A DNA stretch of 64,000 nucleotides, from positions 767,073 to 831,072 of the forward strand of contig NMRA01000026.1 in NCBI GenBank assembly GCA_002633005.1, given 5' to 3'. Below, in pieces: positions 61,001 to 64,000 of this stretch (its first letter is position 1; each line of letters opens with the position of its first letter). The translations under genes were made by a program, and so were the position numbers. The notes beneath the pieces are model-generated. The model had not been told where the DNA came from. It did no database searches and saw nothing but the letters and a program-made list of their open reading frames with translations. This DNA comes from Phoronis australis. Lineage: Eukaryota; Phoronida; Phoronidae.

Positions 61001-63152
61001 GTATGTTGTTGTTTGCGATGTTCACCTTAGTGGTGTGATTTGTTGCCACTGGTGATGTTTTTAGTTAAAATGAAACGTTTTGGACGTTTATGTGTTTTCA
61101 TGTATAATGTAAATACGCTATTGATTACTGGTGCTCGTTATCTATTTGTTGCTAACAGCAGATAAATGTCTCTGAATGTAAACACCTATTGTGTGATAGT
61201 GCATTTGTAATCACGTGACTAACTCTCATTTATGGCTTTCCTGTGATCACAAGTTGGATTACGGTAATTCTACACGTATTTCGCACAAAAATAATCCCCA
61301 AAATTGTGATTTTTATTTTTCAAAGGCTGATTACTTCACTGTAAATTAAAAAAAGTTTATCAAAAGTTCTTCACTGTACAAACCAGGACTAAATTTTTCT
61401 TAATCTTTATTTCTGTAAAAAATGACAAAATAGAATTTCACTTGTCGACAGAATTGCTTGCAAAATAAGTGAGGAGTTACTATATCTCATGGATTGAGTG
61501 AAGGCAGTAGGGTCTTAGGTTCACTTTAGTCTATGAGCACAAATGATCCCCACGCATAGGCACTGATTGTGTGGGGTGACTGAACATCTGTAGACTAATC
61601 TTGGCTATGTCGCTGATTTGTTGAATCTGTTTTAGTCGCTCCGCAGGCTTTTGTTCAGCCACAGACCATTCAACAAAAGTTGGGCAGGATGACGGTATTA
61701 AGCTGTACTATAGAAGGATACCCTCTTATCGGCATGCACTGGGAGTTCAAAGGTCGTCAGTTGAGGCCATTACCCGGAAAGTATCACATAGATCCTCAGC
61801 GTCTAGGTAATTTGCTACAAGTCTAGTAAAAGATTTCTATTGTATTTTTGCTGCAGTAAAATCTCACCGATTTCAAACAAAATATTTGCCAAGTTTGCCT
61901 GTTTTCATTTTCAAGGGCTTCTAACATTGTTGCAAATGCCCGTGAGTTTTCAAAATATTGTCTTGTGGTTGCTATAGTTATAGACTTTGGAATGGTAAGT
62001 CATTCATTTGGTGGTTACATACCTTGACAAAATGAGAAAATAGCGGAGTTTCACTTATCTGTCATATTGTGTCCTACATTAGTGAGAGTTTATTGTAGAT
62101 CTGTCACTCTGAACCATTGGGAACATCTTCCTTCGAGTGAGAATTCTAGTTAGAGATCATAGAGTTTGAATGCAGATATCAAGCTGGTCTATTGGTTGAA
62201 ACCTTTTCTGGCAGTCTTTTGTCCAGCTTCATGCCTGATGTCAGGCAGCAATCAGCACCACACAAAAGCAAATTCTGAGGTCATTATTCTTGATGATGCA
62301 GAGGCTCAATGCCTGCTTTTCCTGTATTTTCGTATTGACAAAGTGACATTGTTGCTGGGTCTTGAATGGGAAGGGTTGTCAACTTGAGGGACTTTTTGAG
62401 TGAGCAGGGGTCAAATATAAAATTGAAATTAGGTCGACTGACAATTTTGCGTGATCATAATTTGTCACAAACGAATTCATATGAATGAGGTAAATGTGCT
62501 TTAAACGTTTGATAAGAATTCACGTTTATGAATTTTAATTTTTCATGCAAGGTTTATCATCGTCAGGAAAATTTATGATCGGATCACTGAGAGATGATAA
62601 ATGCTCAGAAGAGATAGCGCCCTGAATGTTCGTTTGTGATCAGCCTGATATAAATTTGTATCGACCAAAAGGGGGTGTAGGACTTGGAATTGAACAGGCC
62701 CCCTGTGATACACAGTGCCCAACCATTGTGGACCAGTCAGAGTCATGAACCATTTGAGAATAGATTTATTTAGTGGTTAGGAAAATTTATTTTTGTGTGA
62801 CTTGTGACTCCAAGCCGCACAGCATCTACCATCCAATTGCATGCACAATCACCTCTAACTCGAAACTTAACCAATCACGCGTCATAATTCAAGATTTTGC
62901 AAGTTTACTCGAATCGTGTCGTGCAATTGGTTCAGTTTCGAGTACATACAGTTGACCCCTTGCCTTGCAGATAAACAGACTATAGGTGTCACTTCGTTAC
63001 TTGCTACAATGAAACGATCATTTCAGATCCAATCAGTCACACCTCTAGGCTTAGTTTGACCATATCAAATATTGAGGAGATGGATTATGGTGACTACACA
63101 TGTGTCGCATCAAACCATTTGGGTACGGTGAAAAAAACGGCCTCATTAATCA
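6979..63152 (+). CDS. Lachesin/neurotrimin-like Ig-domain adhesion gene, 3' partial
   Basis: Join of 6979-7072, 25032-25138, 31596-31800, 50605-50760, 60446-60574, 61636-61806 and 63027-63152: 988 nt, 329 full codons plus one base, open at the right edge. The product has a signal peptide (about residues 1-31), Ig1 (about 37-135), Ig2 (about 136-230) and Ig3 (about 231-329). Ig cysteine pairs are Cys58/118, Cys162/211 and Cys254/313; core tryptophans are Trp70, Trp174 and Trp266. Sequons are at Asn45, Asn163 and Asn200. In this family such proteins are GPI-anchored or membrane-bound cell-adhesion molecules of neurons and epithelia; the role here is inferred. The HLG motif after Cys58 and ASN-x-VPPS at the end of Ig2 favour lachesin over vertebrate IgLONs. 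The last exon or exons with the anchor signal are not in the window. Confidence 0.9.
7181..7270. repeat. Foldback repeat just after exon 1
   Basis: TAATGGACCC at the left pairs with GGGTCCATTA at the right. Further pairs occur inside: GAGAACCAG with CTGGTTCTC, and CACTAAATAA with TTATTTAGTG. The structure lies 108 bases after the exon-1 donor. The inner GAACCAGTTT motif recurs in the foldback at 17224-17280 and near 56805, which suggests a small mobile foldback family. Confidence 0.7.
7985..7990 (-). terminator. Poly(A) signal AATAAA for the antisense exon
   Basis: AATAAA on the minus strand lies 80 bases after the stop codon of the antisense open frame. It is followed by T/G-rich sequence within 20 bases, the usual arrangement for cleavage. 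There is no A tract encoded after it, so this does not look like a processed retrocopy ending there. Confidence 0.4.
8070..8353 (-). CDS. Possible terminal exon of an antisense gene, function unknown
   Basis: Read on the minus strand from 8353, an open frame of about 94 codons ends at TGA (8072-8070). It is followed by about 80 bases of 3' sequence and an AATAAA poly(A) signal at 7990-7985 with T/G-rich DNA beyond. An AG acceptor could sit at 8355-8354; in that case the exon begins in phase 1. The frame is closed upstream by a TGA, so it must be spliced or partial. The peptide contains PSHFMQAAALPNHHQ and NRGQVFPGHNFAIRFSLRD, is rich in Gln, Asn and His, and matches no family I recognise. Nested antisense genes inside large introns are common, but a stray exon or pseudogene is equally possible. 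Confidence 0.4.
8612..8890 (+). repeat. TIR element family A copy
   Basis: It carries the family core: a GGGAAATTCTATTTTGTC segment, a GATGTCA segment, CCTTTGGAAAATA, and TTTTTGGCAATTATTTTTG near the right end. Terminal inverted repeats are eroded. See the copy at 55616-55858 for clear ends. Confidence 0.55.
9000..9430 (+). repeat. Dispersed repeat family B copy
   Basis: It shares ordered blocks with 29710-30130: GGGCGGCTATTGAAAAA or GGGGCTATCAAAAATAGG, then ATGAAAAAAGAAGTC, GAGATTTCATCTTGAAC and finally ACCCAATTATTAGCAGA. It codes for nothing recognisable. Confidence 0.55.
9475..9514. repeat. Perfect 40-nt palindrome
   Basis: The 40 bases 9475-9514 are their own reverse complement, centred on TTTTAAAA, with GCAGAAAATCTGC on each side. 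There is no loop. Each half also contains GCAGAAAATCTGC, itself nearly palindromic. Confidence 0.85.
14089..14285 (+). repeat. Dispersed repeat family C, copy 1
   Basis: It begins TATTCAGACCC and contains GTCTCCCCTGATGAC, GTGGATAAGCCACGC and TGTAATTAGCAA, ending with a GTTACCAGT motif. The copy at 17708-17900 keeps the same order of blocks; a shorter one is at 25445-25600. Confidence 0.6.
16982..17138. mobile_element. Long near-perfect foldback element
   Basis: Arms 16982-17055 and 17065-17138 are each 74 bases and complementary except at one position (17041). They are separated by a 9-nt loop, TTTCTATTT. Such near-identity points to a recent insertion or active gene conversion. No open frame is present. 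Confidence 0.9.
17224..17280. repeat. Short foldback with GTGCCC ends
   Basis: The left arm GTGCCCGAATTTTGAG and AACCAGTTTTC pairs with GAAACTGGTT and CTCAAAATAGGGCAC on the right, around TCCAT. Its inner GAGAACCAGTTT motif is shared with 7181-7270. Confidence 0.75.
17708..17900 (+). repeat. Dispersed repeat family C, copy 2
   Basis: It starts TATTCAGACCAAATG and carries GGTGGCTAAGCCACGC, TGTAATTAGAA and TTATTACCAGTCATTTT in the same order as 14089-14285. The GGTGGCTAAGCCACGC block is a short inverted motif. Confidence 0.6.
18851..19060 (+). repeat. TIR element family A copy
   Basis: It contains GACAAGTGAAATTCTATTTT, AAGTAAAGATTAAGA, GTTTAGATGTCATAAG and GAAGTAATTAGCC in family order. Ends are not preserved. 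Confidence 0.6.
21548..21918 (+). repeat. TIR element family A copy, longer form
   Basis: The left end TTACAGTAAAATG and right end GAGGTATTACC are weak inverted repeats. The interior has CACAATATGACAAACAGG, then an extra segment, then GGGCAGATTCTGC and AACTATTTTTGTCTGAAATT. The extra length suggests an insertion or two merged copies. Confidence 0.5.
22485..22640 (+). repeat. TIR element family A copy, partial
   Basis: It holds CTCACAATATGTCGGACAAG, AAACTCTATTTC, GTTTAGATGTCATAAAG and GCAAAGTAATGGGC, the left half of the family unit. Confidence 0.5.
24178..24607. mobile_element. DNA element with about 60-bp terminal inverted repeats
   Basis: 24178-24240 is the reverse complement of about 24547-24607 with few mismatches. 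The shared blocks are CGAAATTGAACTCGAA, ATTATTTTTG and TTTCTATTCTTTTTTG. The interior repeats CTCTAGTTTTACTC twice and includes CTTGATGACCCC. It is the best preserved member of the family that includes 4212-4582. Confidence 0.75.
25032..25138 (+). CDS. Exon 2: first half of Ig1
   Basis: The acceptor TTCATTTGCAG precedes a phase-1 exon encoding residues 32-67. It contains FDTWVSNVTVVSGQEAILPC and then NVRHLGEHL, the A to C strand region of the first Ig domain with Cys58 as the first disulfide cysteine and a sequon at Asn45. The VxHLG motif after the cysteine is typical of lachesin-type first domains. The exon ends ACTTG|GTAAGT in phase 0, splitting the domain just before its core tryptophan. 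The last 31 bases of the exon and this donor are the first member of a 47-bp tandem array that continues into the intron. Confidence 0.92.
25108..25453 (+). repeat. 47-bp tandem array duplicating the exon-2 splice donor
   Basis: Six full 47-bp units (25139-25420) follow a half unit formed by the last 31 bases of exon 2, with a decayed copy to about 25453. Each unit ends ACTTG or AGTTG directly before GTAAGTGTC, so seven identical-looking 5' splice sites stand at 25139, 25186, 25233, 25280, 25327, 25374 and 25421. Only the first keeps the open frame: in frame with exon 2 the next unit reads GTA AGT GTC TTA TAG. Because 47 is not a multiple of 3, each later donor also changes the phase. Confidence 0.93.
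25445..25600 (+). repeat. Dispersed repeat family C, copy 3
   Basis: It starts inside the family at GAATTCATTGTCAAAG and has GTCTCCCCTCATGGCC and TTATTACCAGTCAATTT. It directly abuts the end of the 47-bp array, which suggests that it inserted into the array. Confidence 0.55.
25673..25733 (+). repeat. Outlying decayed copy of the 47-bp unit
   Basis: AGAGAACGCTTGGTAAGTCT and then TGTAATGTTAGTCACTCAGG and AAAACACTT match the array unit. This places another CTTG\|GTAAGT-like donor at about 25689, 550 bases after the true one. Confidence 0.55.
28479..28558. repeat. GA / GGGA microsatellite
   Basis: Runs of AG dinucleotides enclose five or six GGGA units, followed by an AGAG tract interrupted by ATACAG and GATAG. 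It is purine-only on the + strand for most of its length. Confidence 0.95.
29710..30130 (+). repeat. Dispersed repeat family B copy
   Basis: It begins near GTAGGTTCTAGAAAATTG and contains GGGGCTATCAAAAATAGG, GAGATTTCATCTTGAAC and ACCCAATGAATGGCTGA. It matches the order of blocks at 9000-9430 and, inverted, at 39060-39480. Confidence 0.6.
30243..30740. mobile_element. Non-autonomous DNA transposon with 6-bp target duplication
   Basis: The 498-bp element has ends CAGAGCTTGGAA and TTCCAAGCCCTG, inverted at 11 of 12 positions. It is flanked on both sides by AGCTTA (30237-30242 and 30741-30746). It is richer in CpG than its surroundings, with repeated CGCGG and CCGCG motifs near the left end. Open frames inside are under 90 codons and unrecognised, so it probably moves using another element's transposase. 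The CAGGGCTTGG-type end recalls hAT-like elements, but a 6-bp duplication is not their usual 8. Confidence 0.8.
31596..31800 (+). CDS. Exon 3: second half of Ig1
   Basis: After the acceptor CTATTTTTCAG, in phase 0, the exon encodes residues 68-135. It starts ILWET, where Trp70 lies twelve residues after Cys58, the usual spacing in lachesin Ig1. It ends with the F strand DAGRYKCVVNTEP, holding the D-x-G-x-Y-x-C tyrosine corner and Cys118, then a linker YIDLFIL. The donor is CTGG|GTGAGT, phase 1. An inverted-repeat element begins about 35 bases downstream. The combined exons 2 and 3 give a complete I/V-set domain with no missing key residue. Confidence 0.95.
31835..32090 (-). repeat. TIR element family A copy next to exon 3
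   Basis: In reverse orientation it shows GGACAAAAATAATTGC, AAAATTGGCATATTT and the family core, starting about 35 bases after the exon-3 donor. The right end carries CCATATTGTGTTCC, matching other copies. Confidence 0.55.
32720..32795 (+). other. Exon-like segment, 76 nt
   Basis: CACTTACAG on the left and CCTT|GTAAGTG on the right are good splice signals. Only one frame is open: it reads VRIFENEADVWDLTEETRSQ, in phase 1, the phase exon 3 would supply. The length is not a multiple of 3, so joining it between exons 3 and 4 would break the frame. It may be a poison exon, an exon of a nested gene, or chance. Confidence 0.25.
33880..34115 (+). repeat. TIR element family A copy
   Basis: It holds ATTATGGCCAACACG, AATTCAATTCTGC, AAATTTCTCC and GTGTAGATGTGATAAAATG, in the family order, and ends near GAAATTGAAAATGGCC. 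Confidence 0.5.
34137..34550. mobile_element. Third copy of the TTCGAAATTGAA-ended family, interrupted
   Basis: The left end AATCGAATTTGAAATTA and the inner GTTTGTGCGAATTCAA, CTTTTATTCTGTGCTCGA and CTTGATGACC blocks follow the copy at 24178-24607. The right end near 34500-34550 is decayed. A 69-bp element of another family (34348-34416) sits inside. Confidence 0.55.
34348..34416 (+). mobile_element. Small inverted-repeat element, copy 3, nested
   Basis: TGGGCGACGCAGCAC at the left and GGTACGCCGCCCA at the right are the family ends. It interrupts the element at 34137-34550, so it arrived later. Confidence 0.65.
36634..36710 (+). repeat. 40-bp tandem duplication
   Basis: AAGTGTAGCATTGTCTAGGG with TAGATAAACATACCTGAGTG is followed by a second copy starting AAGTGTGGCATTGTCTAAGG. 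A weak third fragment GTATTGTCCAAGGTAGA follows at 36724. Confidence 0.7.
38551..38805 (+). repeat. TIR element family A copy
   Basis: It begins near ACAGTAGGGTATTTG and contains GCCAACAAGTGAAATTC, TTTCTCCACAAAAATAAGG, GAGTAGATGTCATGAAC and TTTTGGCAATTATTTTGTGC. It ends GAATTTCTGTACC, a partial inverse of the start. Confidence 0.65.
39060..39480 (-). repeat. Dispersed repeat family B copy, inverted
   Basis: Reverse complement of the family: CCAATCTGTTATTAATTGGG, ACCATTTTCATTTTGTGGG and a T-rich block appear in opposite order to 29710-30130. Confidence 0.5.
39652..39666. repeat. AT dinucleotide run
   Basis: Seven TA repeats in a row. Confidence 0.9.
40440..40630 (+). repeat. TIR element family A copy, partial
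   Basis: It has ATTTTATTTTGTCAAATTTC, TCCATGAAATAAAGATATAG and GCGATTTTGGAAATATTTTT, in family order, without clear ends. Confidence 0.45.
42150..42390 (-). repeat. Dispersed repeat family B copy, inverted and partial
   Basis: CAGTTTTCTAAATTACCG, TTTTCGTTTTATGCAAAC and a later CATGCAAAAGTAC block match the reverse complement of family B. Confidence 0.35.
43261..43411 (+). CDS. Alternative first exon with a second signal peptide
   Basis: ATG at 43261 follows an in-frame TGA (43249-43251) and the context GAGCCAGGATGA. It encodes 50 residues plus one base: a leader MKVFIVENSLFLHLTLLLVA with FMLLINSSEA, then a very basic stretch FKHRRHRHLRNKKSGVRK. The donor is CAGG|GTAAGA in phase 1, which fits exon 4 (50605) and makes a valine codon. 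Spliced so, it would give a secreted or anchored form without Ig1, with a basic N-terminus that may be cut by furin-like proteases. An AG at about 43197 could be an upstream acceptor if 5' UTR exons exist. It may instead belong to a separate nested gene. Vertebrate IgLON genes do use alternative leader exons, but those keep Ig1. Confidence 0.6.
44063..44287 (+). repeat. Copy of the ATGAAACAGTCCC-ended element family
   Basis: GGACCTGTCCAATTGCATGA is the eroded end. The interior CAAACACTAATTGTTC, AATTGCTATGTCAAG and GATTTCTTAATTG follows the copy at 2531-2800. Confidence 0.5.
45735..45925 (+). repeat. Dispersed repeat family B, partial
   Basis: It begins CTTTAAGGTTTTGCAGG with ACGCTAGAAAATGTC and continues with GAGGGGCTGTCAGAAATAGG. 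The same terminal block occurs inverted at about 49545-49590. Confidence 0.45.
46636..46865 (+). repeat. Diverged minisatellite, about 50-bp unit
   Basis: Four to five units share TATATTAATATATAAGGG, then a variable GTCCCACTTTT and a CCTTCAGGTGGGAC part. Units differ clearly in length and sequence, so the array is old. Confidence 0.6.
47205..48010 (+). mobile_element. LINE (non-LTR retrotransposon) 3' end, 5'-truncated and frameshifted
   Basis: The first frame reads GAMRGDIGW, then RRLTRKVFEMD, a typical segment shortly after the reverse transcriptase of LINEs of the CR1/L2/Jockey type. A second frame from 47641 reads PLYIETGRFSN, then RLCLLCNLHATENEIHFLCH and CPFYEDF, the cysteine/histidine C-terminal motif. 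A third frame, from about 47795, gives FCNDMARYYAEA. A stop interrupts the first frame near 47310, and at least two frameshifts are needed, so it is dead. The 3' tail TAAGCCTTGTGGGCTGGGTG is like the ends of such LINEs. The reverse transcriptase itself is missing. Confidence 0.8.
48153..48394 (+). mobile_element. TIR element family A copy with both ends
   Basis: It begins ACTGGTAAAATCTCACTAAT and ends TGGTGAGACATTACCGATAG, inverted repeats of each other. Between them lie GGACAGGTAAAATTTCAC and CAGTTTTGGCAATTGTTTTT. Confidence 0.65.
49146..49304 (+). other. Exon-like segment, 159 nt, unknown product
   Basis: CTGCCCTGCAG on the left and ATAGAA|GTAAGT on the right are good splice signals around 53 codons of open frame in phase 0. 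The frame includes VPSALNIVECVEALWAAWNT and RRIKSIKYFDWRTVSF. The phase does not suit the Ig gene: in phase 1 it stops at TGA. It matches no family I know and may come from a mobile element or a nested gene. The open frame itself continues past the donor to a TAG at 49404. Confidence 0.25.
49590..50551 (-). mobile_element. TTAA-flanked DNA element with a decayed acidic open frame
   Basis: TTAA stands directly outside both ends (49586-49589 and 50552-50555), and the ends AGGGTACACAAC and GGTGTGTACTGT are imperfect inverted repeats (9 of 12). TTAA duplication is typical of piggyBac and Kolobok elements. On the minus strand a CRE site TGACGTCA (50386-50393) and a TTTCCCGCC E2F-like site precede a coding-like frame reading LAESTEFESDDDYERELNEY, then NKFNVPLAAYF. 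It is broken by a frameshift, after which it reads FEPYELDPPAREAAS. It looks like the start of a gene whose ATG became CTG. An AATAAA lies near the far end. Confidence 0.5.
50605..50760 (+). CDS. Exon 4: first half of Ig2
   Basis: The acceptor GATGTTTCAG is followed by a phase-1 exon encoding residues 136-187. It runs from the linker VKPQF through the B strand GGTVILYCNVTG, with Cys162 and a sequon at Asn163, then the proline-rich GIPTPTVQWF with core Trp174. The donor is GAAA|GTACGT, phase 1. The start phase accepts either exon 3 or the alternative signal-peptide exon at 43261-43411; both joins make a valine codon. A short linker with PxF or PxI before each later Ig domain is usual in this family. 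Confidence 0.95.
51180..52280 (+). repeat. Diverged tandem-like repeat tract
   Basis: Segments with the pattern TTTGATGAAAC-TGGC or GAAACTTGGCGGGAAT followed by CAATTTTCA and CTGTTGG recur about every 200-280 bases (near 51300, 51420, 51590, 51750, 51870, 52050, 52180). The units are strongly diverged. No open frame spans it. Confidence 0.4.
54362..54743. mobile_element. ATGAAACAGTCCC-ended element, first of two
   Basis: The left end GCGCAGTTGCGTGAAACA and the right end ATTTGGGGCTTTAATGCAGC are eroded inverted repeats. The interior includes TTTAGGGAATTCAGTTGAG near the right. It abuts a second member of the family. Confidence 0.55.
54744..55191. mobile_element. ATGAAACAGTCCC-ended element, second of two
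   Basis: The left end contains GGTTGCATGAAACAGTCCCA and AATAGGGACTCAACT. The right end is AGTTGAGTTCCTATTTGGGA and CTGTTTCATGCAACTGGGCC, a clear inverted repeat of about 45 bases. No coding capacity is visible. Confidence 0.75.
55616..55858 (+). mobile_element. TIR element family A copy with both ends
   Basis: CTATGGTAAAATCGCACC at the left is the inverse of GAGATTTCACCATAG at the right. The 243-bp length and the inner GGGCAATTTTTAAGAAC block make this a good reference copy for the family. No coding capacity. Confidence 0.75.
56796..56835 (+). repeat. Fragment of the GAACCAGTTT foldback family
   Basis: TAAGAACCAGTTTTCTCCAC followed by CGAATAACGGG matches the left arm of 7181-7270. The right arm is missing. 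Confidence 0.45.
58452..58505 (+). repeat. 27-bp tandem duplication
   Basis: Two copies of GGGCTGAGTCCACTTAGAAG plus AGTTCCA stand head to tail, differing at one base. Confidence 0.85.
60059..60081. repeat. TTTA microsatellite
   Basis: About five and a half ATTT units. Confidence 0.9.
60446..60574 (+). CDS. Exon 5: second half of Ig2
   Basis: The acceptor TTTCATTTCAG and a phase-1 join give residues 188-230. These include GSVLVIYNVS with a sequon at Asn200, KYECVASN with Cys211, and EVPPSIHREFVLEVE, the G strand and linker. ASN-x-VPPS is a strong lachesin-type mark. The usual Asp and Gly of the tyrosine corner are replaced: Cys205 stands four residues before Tyr209 and Asp207 two before. 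This leaves an extra unpaired cysteine. The donor is GAAT|GTGAGT, phase 1. Confidence 0.95.
60729..60967 (+). mobile_element. TIR element family A copy with both ends
   Basis: CTATGGTAAAGTTTC at the left is the inverse of GGGAAACTTTACTATA at the right. Inner blocks are CACAATATGACAGAAAGG and GATTTTGGCCATTATTTTTG. Confidence 0.7.
61257..61485 (-). mobile_element. TIR element family A copy, inverted
   Basis: It begins GATTACGGTAATTCTACACG and carries CACAAAAATAATCCCC, CAAAGGCTGATTACTTCAC and AGAATTTCACTTGTCGACAG, the reverse complement of the family core. It ends GAGGAGTTACTATATC. Confidence 0.7.
61636..61806 (+). CDS. Exon 6: first half of Ig3
   Basis: The acceptor ATCTGTTTTAG, in phase 1, opens residues 231-287. 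The exon contains FAPQAFVQPQTIQQKLG, then MTVLSCTIEGYPLIGMHW with Cys254 and core Trp266, and ends at KYHIDPQRL. The KYHI/KYHV segment is characteristic of the third Ig domain of lachesin relatives. The donor is CTAG|GTAATT, phase 1, somewhat weaker than the other donors. Inverted-repeat elements lie on both sides, at 61257-61485 and 61851-62098. Confidence 0.95.
61807..63026 (+). other. Intron 6 of the Ig gene
   Basis: 1.2 kb that splits Ig3. A family A element lies at 61851-62098, 44 bases after the exon-6 donor. The rest shows no gene; 62790-62960 has weak inverted segments around TCGAAAC. Confidence 0.9.
61851..62098 (-). mobile_element. TIR element family A copy with both ends, inverted
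   Basis: CTGCAGTAAAATCTCACC at the left is the inverse of AGTGAGAGTTTATTGTAG at the right. Inside are TCATTTTCAAGGGCTTC and GTTTCACTTATCTGTCATAT, in reverse family orientation. Confidence 0.7.
63027..63152 (+). CDS. Exon 7: second half of Ig3
   Basis: The acceptor ACGATCATTTCAG, in phase 1, leads into residues 288-329. SRLSLTISNIEEMDYGDYTC holds the complete tyrosine corner and Cys313, and ASNHLGTVKKTASLI is the G strand. The donor is ATCA|GTAAGT, phase 1. The frame stays open, so at least one further exon is needed for the C-terminal tail and anchor; none could be supported in the remaining 848 bases. The domain is complete and not degenerate. Confidence 0.94.
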
Positions 63153-64000
63153 GTAAGTATGAGTTCAAGTTGGCGTGAAGGAAACTTTTATTTTGTTGTG
63201 AAATTTCTTGGCTATAATTACGAATTAAGGAACTTTTATTAACTTGTCCGGTTTGAACAGGGTATCTACTATTAAACAACAGTTGGTAAAGTTATTTTTT
63301 GTGGCAATGTTAAGGCAGCTTTTGAGCAATTAGTAAAGGGACAATTTTGCATTGAAGTAACTGATGGTATATCATGAGGGGTGCACAATAATAGAGGGCT
63401 GGGGAGGCTATAGCCCTCCACTTTTTTCAGTGCTGCAGCTCCCACGTGCATGTTCTTCATTTTCAGATAAAAAATTGCGAATTTGGTTACTTTCGTAATT
63501 TTGTCTTTGCTGGAATATTATCAAATTATTCTGCACCTGTTGACGGTGTTAAAATCAGGGTTAATCTAAATAATTTGGCTTTAAACATTTAATATGTCTC
63601 ATTGGGAAACATAATCACCTGTGTGTTACATGGAGCATGCTAGATGCTTGGTCAACACTCTCGTCATAGGAATCCATGTTTGTTATCATTCAGAGTGCAT
63701 GATTATGTATTCTTCAACTTAGGGACAGGGATTTGGGAAAGACATGGTAAGATACCTAGCATGACACGTCGACCACATTGAGACTGGAGTCTCAGTCGGA
63801 TTGTTTCCAAGCGGGAAGTTTTCCCCCTGTCAGCTTTAAACATAGACGTGTCTGATTATCGTTCAAAGGCGCGGATTGAGTTTATCGAACATTGCGAACT
63901 GGATTGTAATCCGCATTTTCTCTGCTTAAACTGCTTTCGCGTAATTTACGTCCAATTATTTCGGCACTAAACGAGTGTTTGAGAGCACACGGGATGTGGT
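63153..64000 (+). other. Start of intron 7, open at the right edge
   Basis: It contains one small inverted-repeat element (63375-63444). No acceptor followed by an open phase-1 frame with anchor-like features was found before the window ends. Confidence 0.8.
63375..63444 (-). mobile_element. Small inverted-repeat element, copy 4, inverted
   Basis: It ends CAGTGCTGCAGCTCCCA, the reverse complement of the family's left end, and begins TGAGGGGTGCAC. The middle has GGAGGCTATAGCCCTCC, a short palindrome. Confidence 0.6.

Larger units (their letters stand above)
60575..61635 (+). other. Intron 5 of the Ig gene
   Basis: 1.06 kb between Ig2 and Ig3. Two family A elements occupy almost half of it, in opposite orientations (60729-60967 and 61257-61485). 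No other feature is seen. Confidence 0.9.

Overview
This window comes from an animal nuclear genome, most likely an invertebrate. It is AT-rich and carries one spliced gene with long introns (about 0.45 to 18.8 kb, GT/AG borders). There are no bacterial features, and small inverted-repeat transposons are abundant. The gene product resembles lachesin and neurotrimin of protostomes and the IgLONs of vertebrates. The ASN-x-VPPS segment at the end of Ig2 is more typical of lachesin. A marine invertebrate is my guess; the phylum cannot be fixed from this sequence alone.

The single well-supported gene runs on the + strand from 6979 to beyond the right edge. Seven coding exons were found: 6979-7072, 25032-25138, 31596-31800, 50605-50760, 60446-60574, 61636-61806 and 63027-63152. 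Their phases join without a break (1,0,1,1,1,1,1) and give 329 codons: a signal peptide and three immunoglobulin domains. The C-terminal end, where family members carry a GPI or membrane anchor, lies outside the window. A further exon at 43261-43411 encodes a second signal peptide, ends in the same phase, and could start a shorter isoform that lacks Ig1.

Layout: 1-6978 is upstream DNA with transposon remnants and a CpG-rich block at 6120-6440. 7073-25031 is intron 1, which contains a possible minus-strand terminal exon (8353-8070) with a poly(A) signal. 25139-31595 is intron 2, which begins with six 47-bp tandem units that each repeat the exon-2 splice donor. 31801-50604 is intron 3, with the alternative first exon, a LINE 3' end and a TTAA-flanked DNA element. 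50761-60445 is intron 4, with a diverged repeat tract and back-to-back DNA elements. The remaining introns are short and full of small inverted-repeat elements.

Most non-exonic structure is repetitive. At least six dispersed families recur within the window, often close to exons. The strongest points to check are the duplicated 5' splice site array, the internal signal-peptide exon, the antisense terminal exon, and two DNA elements with visible target-site duplications.
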